From Chitinimonas_A lacunae (GTDB taxonomy: Bacteria; Pseudomonadota; Gammaproteobacteria; Burkholderiales; Chitinimonadaceae), in NCBI RefSeq assembly GCF_042650885.1, contig NZ_JBHSBU010000001.1, positions 4,402,001-4,466,000 of the forward strand: DNA of 64,000 nucleotides, in the 5' to 3' direction. The position numbers were made by a program, and so were the translations under genes. The notes under the pieces were generated by a model that saw only the letters and a program-made list of their open reading frames with translations, did no database searches and was not told the origin of the DNA. Below are positions 44,211 to 52,294 of this stretch, piece by piece (position 1 is the first letter of the stretch; each line of letters starts with the position of its first letter).

Positions 44211-46375
44211 GGCGAATCTCCGCAAAGGGGAAGGATGGGGGTCGTTCCAGGCCAGCGTTCCTGGCCTGGGATGCGGTAATGGCGGCTGCGCTCGAATGGG
44301 TAGGTGGGCAATAGCAGCCGGTGACCGGGCCAGGGGCGGTAGAACGCCGCCCAATCGAGCGAGGCGCCGCCGACATAGGCGGCAGCGAGCAGATTGGCCA
44401 GTTGGCGCACCAGGGTGGCGGCGTCGCGGGCGGCCACGGGCAGATCGCTCCACCAGTGGCCCGCGGTGGCGGCGGGCGGGCCGAACAGTAGCGCGGGACC
44501 ATCGGTCTCCCGCTGCGTCAGATCGAGATGGAGCGCCACCACTGGCCGGCGCCGCTCGGGCGCCAGCGCTGCCAGTCGCTGGCCCAGGCGGTCGGCAAAC
44601 GCCGCCTGGGCCGAGCCGCCGCCTGCGACGGCAAGTACCGGCAGTCCCCAGCTTTCACACAGGGCGCCCAGGGCGACCCAGGCCGTGTCGGCGGGCTCGA
44701 TACCGCCGCGGGCGGCGTCGAGCCAGTGCTGGAGTGGTTGACGCCAGAACGGAGGGAGGGCGGTTGCCAGTGCCGGCAGATGTTCGCGCGCCGGGAGCGG
44801 TAGGCAGGCCGGGGTGCTGGCGTCGTGGTAGAGCCGTGGATCGGTCTGGCCGTCGAGGTAGCGTTCGAGCGCCACGGCGGCCTGATCGGCATGGCTGACG
44901 CACAGTGCCAGTCGATGGCGCAGTGCGGCGCGGCCGGTGGCGGCGCTGAAGCACAGGTCGGCAAACCAGTCGGGGTCGCGTCGGTTGTCCTCGGCGAGCA
45001 GCATGAGCCACTGGGCGGCCAGTCGGCGCAAAGCCGTCGGGCTGGCGGCAGCGAGCGGCAGCAGCAGCGGTTGAGGCGGCTGCCCACGCTCGCCCGCAGT
45101 CGGCTCGGGTGCCTGCTCCAGCACCAGATGGGCATTGGCGCCGCCAAAACCGAAGGCACTGACGCCAGCACGGCGCGGGCCGGACAGCGCGGGCCAGGGT
45201 TGGGTGTGCCGCGCCACGGTAAGCGGCCCCTGCTCGAGTTTCAGATGGCGGTTGGGCGGCTCGCTATGGAGTGAGGCAGGCACCTCGGCATGGGCAAGCG
45301 CCAGCACGGTCTTGACCAGGCCAGCGATGCCGGCGGCAGCTTCAAGATGGCCGATATTCGATTTGACCGAGCCGATCAGACAGGGCACGCCGTCGGCGCG
45401 GCTGGCGCCGAATACCGACTTGAGTGCCCCGACCTCGATGGCATCGCCCAGGGCCGTGCCGCTTGCATGGGCTTCGATATAGCCGATGCTGGCCGGCTCG
45501 ACCTCGGCCTGTCGCAGCGCCTGGCGGATCAGCGCCTGCTGGGCCCGGCCAAGCGGGGCAGAGAGGCCGTTGCTCTGACCGTTGTGATTGAGGGCCGAGC
45601 CCCGGATCACGGCCCAGACCGGGTCGCCCGCAGCCTGCGCCTGCTCCAGTGTCTTCAGCACCAGCACGCCACCGCCCTCGCCGCAGACATAGCCGTCGGC
45701 CCGCTCGGAGAAGCTCTTGCAGCGGCCATCGCGTGCCAGCAGCTTGGCTTGCGAAAAGGCCAGGATATTAGCCGGCGACAGGATCAATTGGACGCCCCCG
45801 GCCAGCGCCACGCTGCATTCGCCAAGCCGCAGCGACTGGCAGGCCAGATGGACCGCTGCCAGCGAAGCGGCACAGGCGTTGTCGATGGCAAGGCTGGGGC
45901 CGGTCAGGCCGAGGCAGTAGGACAGCCGGTTGGCAATCACCGCGCCGCTTGCGCCGGTGCTGGTGCGGTAGTCGAGCTGTTCCCACTGATTGGCGGCGCG
46001 GCGGTCGTAGTCGCGGGTGCCGATGCCGAGAAACACTCCGCAGTCGCTGCCGGCGAGCCGGGCCGGATCGATCGCTGCCTGCTCCAGCGCCTGCCAAGCG
46101 AGTTCGAGTGCCATCCCTTGCTGCGGGTCCATCCGCTCGATTTCCTGGTCGGACAGACCAAACAGCCCGCGGTCGTAGCAGTCGCCTGCCGCGACCAGAC
46201 CGGCCCAGCGGCACTCGGTGCTGCCGGCCGCCAGAAAGGCGCTCATCGGCCAGCGCCCGTCGTCGATCGTGCTGATCGCATCGACCCCGTCGCGCAGCAG
46301 CCGCCAGAACGCGGCCGCATCGTCGGCGCCGGGAAAGCGGCAGCCGACGCCGATGATCGCAATGGGCGTGCTCAA
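44207..46375 (-). CDS. Stand-alone ketosynthase without a recognisable AT domain
   Basis: 722 aa. KS about 3-425 with Cys168 in IDNACAAS (family norm TACSSS), His303 in EAHASGT (norm EAHGTGT) and His343 in KSNIGHLEAAAG, so the triad is present in a divergent setting. After the KS the protein keeps the usual linker but has no GHSxG nucleophile and no HAFH/YASH motif; about 200 residues replace the AT, ending with the normal post-AT sequence LLLPTYPFERSRHYRI. Extender units must come from elsewhere, or the enzyme only transfers chains. Start: TTG at 46375, overlapping the TGA of the methyltransferase gene; an ATG 15 codons upstream lies within that gene. Confidence 0.88.
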   Translation of the reverse strand: MSTPIAIIGVGCRFPGADDAAAFWRLLRDGVDAISTIDDGRWPMSAFLAAGSTECRWAGLVAAGDCYDRGLFGLSDQEIERMDPQQGMALELAWQALEQAAIDPARLAGSDCGVFLGIGTRDYDRRAANQWEQLDYRTSTGASGAVIANRLSYCLGLTGPSLAIDNACAASLAAVHLACQSLRLGECSVALAGGVQLILSPANILAFSQAKLLARDGRCKSFSERADGYVCGEGGGVLVLKTLEQAQAAGDPVWAVIRGSALNHNGQSNGLSAPLGRAQQALIRQALRQAEVEPASIGYIEAHASGTALGDAIEVGALKSVFGASRADGVPCLIGSVKSNIGHLEAAAGIAGLVKTVLALAHAEVPASLHSEPPNRHLKLEQGPLTVARHTQPWPALSGPRRAGVSAFGFGGANAHLVLEQAPEPTAGERGQPPQPLLLPLAAASPTALRRLAAQWLMLLAEDNRRDPDWFADLCFSAATGRAALRHRLALCVSHADQAAVALERYLDGQTDPRLYHDASTPACLPLPAREHLPALATALPPFWRQPLQHWLDAARGGIEPADTAWVALGALCESWGLPVLAVAGGGSAQAAFADRLGQRLAALAPERRRPVVALHLDLTQRETDGPALLFGPPAATAGHWWSDLPVAARDAATLVRQLANLLAAAYVGGASLDWAAFYRPWPGHRLLLPTYPFERSRHYRIPGQERWPGTTPILPLCGDSP

Positions 46376-47244
46376 GCGAGTACTCCGGGCGGATCGAGCC
46401 GACGCAGCGCCAGCCGGCACAGATTCATGGTGCCCGTATGAAAGGCCACCACCATCAGACCGAGATAGCGCTCGTAGTCGATATAAGCGCGCTCGCCCAC
46501 CAGGGCGATGGCCTCGTCTTTGTGGGCCCGCAGCGCCGACAGCCAGTGGCGCAGGGTACGGGCATAGTGGGCGCGGTCGTTGCGCAGCTCGACGATCTCG
46601 AACAGGCCATGGGCCGCCTGGGCGATTTCGTGCAGATGCGGCAGGTCCGATTCGGGGAAGATCCGCTCGGCGAAGAAACGGCTGAACTGCTCGCGGTCGG
46701 CCGTCTCGTAGGTGATGGTCTGCAAGGACAGCGGCCCGCGTGGCTTCGACACCCGGTGACAGAACACGAAAAACGCCCGGTAACCTTCGAGTTTCTCGCG
46801 CGGACTCTGATCGAGCCGGGCGAAATGCTCGAACGCGCCGATCGACACGATGCCATCGTAGGGGGCATCGGCCTCATGGTCGGCCCAGCTCTCCAGCCGG
46901 GTCTCGATACGCGGCCAGTGGTGCTCGGCAATGGCGGCCAGCTGGGCGGCACTCAGCGACAGGCCCACGCCGTGGCAGCGCGGATTTCGTTCGGTGGCCC
47001 GGTGCAGCAGACTGCCCCAGCCGCAACCGACATCGAGCAGCCGCTCGGCCGTGTCGATCTGGACCCGGTCCAGATGCCAGTCGAGCTTGTTGCGCTGAGC
47101 GCTGCTCAGGCTCTCGTCGCCGTACCACAGCGCCGACGAGTAGGTCATGCTCGGATCGAGCCAGAGCGCATAGAAATCATTGCTGAGGTCGTAGTGGTGC
47201 TGGATGGCCTCGACCGAGGCTCCGGTGGCGACAGTGGTGCTCAT
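46372..47244 (-). CDS. Cyclopropane-fatty-acid-synthase-type SAM methyltransferase
   Basis: 290 aa, shorter than E. coli Cfa (382) because the N-terminal extension is missing. The substrate region IQHHYDLSNDFYALWLDPSM then TYSSALW and the SAM-binding LLDVGCGWGSLLHRA followed by GVGLS are typical of the CFA/mycolic-acid cyclopropane synthase family, and IGAFEHF carries the bicarbonate-pocket Glu. Expected chemistry: methylene or methyl transfer from SAM to a cis double bond. Flanked by an ACP gene (ATGA overlap) and a KS gene (TTGA overlap), so the substrate is probably an unsaturated acyl-ACP produced by the two desaturases. Confidence 0.88.
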   Translation of the reverse strand: MSTTVATGASVEAIQHHYDLSNDFYALWLDPSMTYSSALWYGDESLSSAQRNKLDWHLDRVQIDTAERLLDVGCGWGSLLHRATERNPRCHGVGLSLSAAQLAAIAEHHWPRIETRLESWADHEADAPYDGIVSIGAFEHFARLDQSPREKLEGYRAFFVFCHRVSKPRGPLSLQTITYETADREQFSRFFAERIFPESDLPHLHEIAQAAHGLFEIVELRNDRAHYARTLRHWLSALRAHKDEAIALVGERAYIDYERYLGLMVVAFHTGTMNLCRLALRRLDPPGVLA

Positions 47245-47552
47245 GCTTGCGCTCCTGCCGGCAGCGCCACCGCACGCCGGCCGTTGAGTGCACCGCTCGC
47301 TGCGAGGCTGCGGGCCAGTTGGTTGATGGTCGGGTTGTCATAGGCCGCTGCGGCGTCGATCTCGACCCCGAGCCAGTCGCCCAGGTCGCCGGTCATCCCG
47401 ACCGCTGCCGACGAGTCAAGGCCGTAGCGCTCGAAGGTCTTGTCAGGATCGATGTCTTGCAGCGGAATGCCGAGCAGGCGTGACAGATAGCTGCGCAGCC
47501 AGGCGACCACATCGGTTTCGGAAACGGGACGGAGGGTGTCGTGCTGGTTCAT
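47241..47552 (-). CDS. Acyl carrier protein (FAAL partner)
   Basis: 103 aa. Attachment serine in FERYGLDSSAAVGM, followed by TGDLGDWLGVEI and DNPTINQLARSL, the form usual for ACPs loaded by fatty acyl-AMP ligases. The C-terminal 20 residues are an Ala/Gly-rich tail. It lies 22 bases after the first desaturase-proximal gene and overlaps the methyltransferase start by ATGA. Predicted to hold the acyl chain while desaturases and the methyltransferase act. Confidence 0.9.
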   Translation of the reverse strand: MNQHDTLRPVSETDVVAWLRSYLSRLLGIPLQDIDPDKTFERYGLDSSAAVGMTGDLGDWLGVEIDAAAAYDNPTINQLARSLAASGALNGRRAVALPAGAQA

Positions 47553-47573
47553 GGGAAGGCTCCAGAGGGGGAA

Positions 47574-48569
47574 TTACTCGGTAGGCAGAATTGCTCGGCG
47601 GGCAGCCTGCTCGGCGGGCGTGGGGCGGTTGACCTCCCAGACCAGGCCGAGCTTTTCCAGGCTGAGAATCACCAGGCCGCTCAGATCGAGCTGCCACCAG
47701 CGGAAACTCAGCACGGCCGCGCGCGGAAAACCATGGTGGTTGTTGTGCCAGGACTCGCCCAGCGTCGGGATGGCCAGCCAGAAGTTATTGGTGCTGAGGT
47801 CGCGCGACCGGAAGTCGCGGCTGCCGAACACATGGGCAAACGAGGTGATCCACCAGATCACGTTGTGCAGGGCGAACATCCGGATCAGGCCGCCCCACAG
47901 CAGACCTTCGAGCGCGGCGTAGGCGCTGCCGCCGATCAGGCCGCCTGCGGCGGTGGGAAGCAGGAGTCCCAGCGCGACCCACAGGTAATAGCGGCGGTTG
48001 ACCCACATCAGCGGCGCATCGGTCAGCAGATCGCGCGCATAGAAGTTGGCGTTGGGGACTTCGTGTTTGACCGTCCAGCCGATATAGGCGTGGAACAGTC
48101 CTCGCAGCTGCGCCCAGCGCCCCTGGCCGTTCAGATTGGGCGAATGCGGGTCGCCTGCGCGGTCGGAGAATTCATGGTGCATCCGATGCAGCGCCACCCA
48201 GAACACCACCGGCCCCTGGCCGGCCATGCAGCCCAGCGCCGCCAGGGTCATCCTCAGCGCCGTGCCCGCCTTGTAGCTGCGATGGGTAAACAGCCGGTGG
48301 TAGCCGATGGTGAGCCCCATGCCCACCAGCAGAAAACTGACCAGGAAAATCGCCAGCGCCAGTCCCGACACGGGCTGCACCAGCACAGCCAGCAACACGG
48401 CACTGATCAGGCCAAGAAAGCCCGCACCGCTCATCACCACGGTATGGATATGTTGCACGGTACGCAGCCGGGCATTGCGCACGGTGCGGCCGGTCTTGAC
48501 GGGCGCGGGCTCGACGGCGGTATCGGGGCCATATGCCAGCGGGGGAAGATTGAGTTCGGTTCCGTTCAC
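47574..48569 (-). CDS. Membrane fatty acyl desaturase (second of two)
   Basis: 331 aa di-iron desaturase of the delta-9/acetylenase superfamily. Three histidine boxes: YHRLFTH, HRMHH and WHNNHH, with four membrane helices between (LVGMGLTIG, AALGCMAGQGPVVFWV, LWVALGLLLPTAAGGLIGG). The start was set at GTG 48569 because GAGGA lies eight bases upstream; the TTG five codons earlier has no ribosome binding site. Paralogous to the adjacent 322-aa desaturase. Introduces a double bond, or in JamB-like enzymes a triple bond, into an ACP-bound acyl chain; position unknown. Confidence 0.93.
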   Translation of the reverse strand: MNGTELNLPPLAYGPDTAVEPAPVKTGRTVRNARLRTVQHIHTVVMSGAGFLGLISAVLLAVLVQPVSGLALAIFLVSFLLVGMGLTIGYHRLFTHRSYKAGTALRMTLAALGCMAGQGPVVFWVALHRMHHEFSDRAGDPHSPNLNGQGRWAQLRGLFHAYIGWTVKHEVPNANFYARDLLTDAPLMWVNRRYYLWVALGLLLPTAAGGLIGGSAYAALEGLLWGGLIRMFALHNVIWWITSFAHVFGSRDFRSRDLSTNNFWLAIPTLGESWHNNHHGFPRAAVLSFRWWQLDLSGLVILSLEKLGLVWEVNRPTPAEQAARRAILPTE

Positions 48570-48602
48570 GATCGGTGTCCTCAAGGGAAGGCGGGAAAGG
48601 CG

Positions 48603-49571
48603 TCAAAGCTCATCGGCCTTGACCACGCCGCGTCCGGGGCGGCGGATGTCGCGGGCCAGTCCAAGCCGGCCGAGCAGGGCGATCAACAGCCAGCCCAAGT
48701 CGATTTCCCACCAGCGGCGGCCAAAGCGCGCCGCGGCCGGGTCGGCATGGTGGTTGTTGTGCCAGCCCTCGCCCAGGGTCAGCAGACCGAGCCACAGGCT
48801 GTTGCGACTGCTGTCGCGGGTGTCGTAGTTGCGGTAGCCCCATAGATGGGTGACCGAGTTGATGGCATTGGTCAGGTGGTAGGTGATGAACAGCCTGACC
48901 CCGCCGCCCCACAGCAGGCCGAAGCCGGCGCCGGCGAGGCTGCCTTCGATGGCGTAGCCCAGCAGCGTGGGCACGATCAGACCCAGCGCCACCCATTTGA
49001 AGTAGTGGCGGTTGACCCAGGTCAGCGTCCGGTTCTGCAATAGATCGGGACACAGATGAATCGAGTTGCTGAGCCGATGGCCGAATGTCCATCCGGCATG
49101 GGCATGCCAGAAGCCAGCCAGTCCTTGCAGCGGCCGACCGGCGTCGTTGCCGGGCGAATGTGGGTCGCCGTCGCGATCGACATAGCGGTGGTGGCGACGG
49201 TGGTTGCTGACCCAGTAGATCGGCGGACCCTGGGCCGCCATCGAGCCGATGATGGCAAATAAGCCGGTCAGGACCGGCCCGGCCTTGAAGGCCCGGTGCG
49301 ATAACTGACGATGAAAGCTCACCGTGATGGCCAGGATGGTCAGCAGATAGAGCCCCAGCGCCAGCAACGGCTGCCAGGGCCGCAGATGACCGCCGACGGC
49401 AAGACCGGCGGCCACGGCCACGGCCACGGTCGGCAGCAGCAGGATCAGCCAGGCATGCCAGCGCTGGGCCGGTGAGGCGCTGACACCGCGCAGCAGATAA
49501 GGCGGGTCCGCTTCGGTCTGGACGGTTTCGTGGCTCGGCGGCAGCACGACGGTGGCGGTTTCGCTGCTCAT
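48603..49571 (-). CDS. Membrane fatty acyl desaturase (first of two)
   Basis: 322 aa with the three histidine boxes FHRQLSHR, NHRRHH and WHNNHH and the same membrane layout as its downstream neighbour. Start MSSETATVV at 49571, GGAGG eight bases upstream; the ATG overlaps the stop of the acyl-AMP ligase gene (ATGA), so the two proteins are translationally coupled. An upstream in-frame reading of 24 codons lies inside the ligase gene and is rejected. Two successive desaturases suggest two unsaturations or an alkene-to-alkyne sequence on the starter. Confidence 0.93.
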   Translation of the reverse strand: MSSETATVVLPPSHETVQTEADPPYLLRGVSASPAQRWHAWLILLLPTVAVAVAAGLAVGGHLRPWQPLLALGLYLLTILAITVSFHRQLSHRAFKAGPVLTGLFAIIGSMAAQGPPIYWVSNHRRHHRYVDRDGDPHSPGNDAGRPLQGLAGFWHAHAGWTFGHRLSNSIHLCPDLLQNRTLTWVNRHYFKWVALGLIVPTLLGYAIEGSLAGAGFGLLWGGGVRLFITYHLTNAINSVTHLWGYRNYDTRDSSRNSLWLGLLTLGEGWHNNHHADPAAARFGRRWWEIDLGWLLIALLGRLGLARDIRRPGRGVVKADEL

Positions 49572-51283
49572 TGCACGGCCTCCGTTTGACGACTGGATGA
49601 ATCGAGCACGGCAAAGCCACCGTCGAGCACCATGCGACGGCACACGGTGCGCCGCACCTTGCCGCTGGAGGTGCGCGGCAGGCTGCCCGGCCGGATCAGC
49701 ACCACTTGGGCGAGCGCCAGGCCGAACTCGCCGGCGATGGCGGCACGGATGTCTTCGCTGACCCGGATCGGATCGGCCCGACGCCAGCCTTCGCGGCTCA
49801 ATTCATGGATCAGGGCGATGCGGCCTTCGGCCTGCAAGGGGTCGAGATCGACGGCGGCGCCGCCGTTGGGGCTGAGCCAGGGGTTGCTGCGCTGGGCGCA
49901 GTCCTCGAGGTCCTGTGGGTAGAGGTTGCGGCCGCGCACGATCAGCAGATCCTTGAGCCGACCGGTGACATAGAGCTGGCCCTGATGCACAAAGCCCAGG
50001 TCACCCGTGCGCAGAAAGCGGCGGCCGGGCCGGTGGGGCAGGCTGGCGGCAAAGGTGGCGGCGCTCAGTTCGGGCTTGCCGTGGTAGCCCTCGGCCACCG
50101 CCGTGCCACTGACCCAGATTTCGCCGATCCGGCCGTCTTCGAGCGGTTTGCCCTGCTCGGGGTCGACGATGGCGATTTCGGTGCCAAAGCGGCTGAAGCC
50201 GCAGCCGACCAGCCGCAGATCACCTTCGTTGCCGCTGGCTTTGCTGTGACCGCGCGCCAGCGCTTCGGGGGAAACCGGCTTGTAGTGCGGCGGCTGGCCC
50301 TGTTCGATTCCACTGATGAATAAGGTGCCTTCGGCCATCCCGTAGCAGGGGTAGAAGGCGGCGCGGCGAAAGCCGGCCGGGCCAAAGCGTTCGCTGAAGC
50401 GGTCGAGCGTGTCGGCCCGTACCGGCTCGGCACCGCTGAAGGCCACTTGCCAGCACGACAGGTCCAGCTCGGCCGCCTGCTCCGCGCTGATCTTGTCCAC
50501 GCACAGCCGGTAGGCGAAGTCCGGACCGCCGCTGACGCTGCCGTGATGGTCGGAGATGGCGCGCAGCCAGCGCAGCGGCTTCTGGATAAAGCTCGCAGGC
50601 GGCATCAGCAGGCATTCGGCACCCAGATAGAGCGGTTGCAGGATATTCCCGATCAACCCCATATCGTGGTAGTGCGGCAGCCAGCCGATGATGCGCGAGC
50701 GAGCATCGAGCCGCATCCCGGCGGCGATCATCGCTTCATTGGCGAGAATATTGCGGTGGCTCACCACCACACCCTTGGGCGAGCCGGTCGAGCCCGAGGT
50801 GTATTGAATAAAGGCGATATCGTCGGAATGGGCCTGCGGCGCCAGCCAGTCGCCTTCGATCGTCTCCAGCTCGTACCAGGGCACGGTGCCCAGGGCCGAG
50901 TGGTTGTCGGGGCGACATAGCACTTCCTTTTCGCTGCTGAGCACGCAGCAGATGCCGGCGTCGCGGGCGATCTCTTCGAGCGTGGCCGAGACGCGCTGTC
51001 GCGACACGGCAACCGGGACCGGAATGGCGGCCGCGTACAGACAGCCCAGAAAGGCTTCGACAAATAGCAGCGGGTTCGACAGCAGCAACATCACCCGCTG
51101 CCGCACATAGCCCCGTTCGCGCAACCAGCCGGCAATGCAGCCGGCGCGCTGGTCGAGTTCGGCAAAGGTGCGCCGGGCGGTTTCACTTTCGCCGTTTTCC
51201 AACAGCCGATAAATAATGGAATGCGGTTTCAATTCGGCATGGCGCGACAAGCCATGCGCGATCGACAAATAATCGACGGACAT
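49568..51283 (-). CDS. Fatty acyl-AMP ligase (FAAL)
   Basis: 571 aa. Activates a free fatty acid with ATP and transfers it to an ACP rather than CoA. Adenylate-forming motifs: YTSGSTGSPKGVVVSH (A3), GWLPHYHDMGLIG (the FAAL-type A4/A5 region), YGMAEGTLFISG, LRTGDLGFV and a C-terminal lysine in PRTSSGKVRR. HYHDMGLIG and overall length are FAAL hallmarks; the FAAL insertion that blocks CoA use falls around residues 330-375 (HYKPVSPEALARGHSKAS). AAGGA precedes the ATG. First gene of a long operon, so it probably selects the starter unit of the whole pathway. Confidence 0.93.
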   Translation of the reverse strand: MSVDYLSIAHGLSRHAELKPHSIIYRLLENGESETARRTFAELDQRAGCIAGWLRERGYVRQRVMLLLSNPLLFVEAFLGCLYAAAIPVPVAVSRQRVSATLEEIARDAGICCVLSSEKEVLCRPDNHSALGTVPWYELETIEGDWLAPQAHSDDIAFIQYTSGSTGSPKGVVVSHRNILANEAMIAAGMRLDARSRIIGWLPHYHDMGLIGNILQPLYLGAECLLMPPASFIQKPLRWLRAISDHHGSVSGGPDFAYRLCVDKISAEQAAELDLSCWQVAFSGAEPVRADTLDRFSERFGPAGFRRAAFYPCYGMAEGTLFISGIEQGQPPHYKPVSPEALARGHSKASGNEGDLRLVGCGFSRFGTEIAIVDPEQGKPLEDGRIGEIWVSGTAVAEGYHGKPELSAATFAASLPHRPGRRFLRTGDLGFVHQGQLYVTGRLKDLLIVRGRNLYPQDLEDCAQRSNPWLSPNGGAAVDLDPLQAEGRIALIHELSREGWRRADPIRVSEDIRAAIAGEFGLALAQVVLIRPGSLPRTSSGKVRRTVCRRMVLDGGFAVLDSSSRQTEAVQ

Positions 51284-52294
51284 TATTTATTCCTTGATAT
51301 CAAATAGACATGACCATCTGGCGACGCAATCACGTCGGCGGTCGAATGGATAGCAGGAATGACGAAACAGATTCAGCCGTAAAGAGGGGCCGGGCAGACT
51401 ACGGGATGAGGGAATGGTTGGGCATTGCTTCCTCCAGCAGTGAATACAAGTTGTTCGCCTCTAGATGGGCGACTGTTTATGTGTTTTATGGATGGAGATA
51501 ATGCGCGCTCAATTCCGGACTTTGCAAGAGGGTGAATCGGGCTGTTTGTTGCTGCTTGTTGAGTCCGGCAGGCCGTATCTTGAGGGAGAGGAATTTTGCA
51601 TCAAAAGGTGACTTTTGATGTGTTAGGAAAATTGCGATATGGAGCGAATAACTAAATAAATTGACGGAATTGGAAATTGTGGAGCTGAATTTTTGCCTTT
51701 GTTGCGTCGCAGCATTGCATCCGACGAAAGGTTCAATTAATGCATTTGTAGGATGAACAATAAAATTCTCTAATATTTTATTTTTTGTTATTTGTGCGCC
51801 ATGTTACTGGCAATATGTTTGCAGATTTTTTGTGTTTTTGGGGGTGTTGCGTAACCTGTCTTGAGCCTTGTTGTTGCTTACGCTGCACAGCAATAACTAA
51901 TTCATCGGTGATTCGGTATTGTCCCTCAATGATGAGCTGGCGATTTCTCCATTTGGAGGAAAGCTCGGCAGTATTATATGGCTGAGCTTGGTTGGTTATT
52001 TCTGGTGAAATAATCTGTGCGAATTGAGGTTTATATTTTTTGATGGGGGCGGAAAAATAGTAAACCCCGTCTTTAAAGCGAAGCGCTGGCTGAGCATCCG
52101 ATTAATCACCGGCCATTTCTATGACCGACCAAGGTTTTATCGGGGGGTGCGGGCAATCGATGACGACGGGTCTAGGACCGTACACGACGCCATCTATACC
52201 CATGGTTCCAGGGACAACAATGGGGGAGGGGTTGGGGAAGCGGAGTGGGAGAAGAGGGGACCGGTGCGGGGGCCGGTCCCGTAGTGCTACAGAC
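51284..52294. other. About 1 kb AT-rich region without genes, upstream of the FAAL operon
   Basis: From 51284 to 52250 composition drops well below the GC content of both neighbours. Frames are short with no ribosome binding sites or recognisable products. It contains the operon promoter, presumably near 51290-51400. GGGACCGG (52257) and CCGGTCCC (52273-52280) form a hairpin that may end the RCC1 gene, though without a T-run. No tRNA, IS end or direct repeat was recognised. Confidence 0.55.

Noticed and set aside
33937..51283. A canonical polyyne (caryoynencin-type) cluster
   Set aside because: Only two desaturases and no third one are present, and PKS, CFA-type and KS genes are added; the similarity is limited to the FAAL/desaturase/ACP core and P450.
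51310..51985. Small plus-strand reading frames in the AT-rich gap
   Set aside because: They have no ribosome binding sites, signal peptides or recognisable sequence, and composition is that of non-coding DNA.
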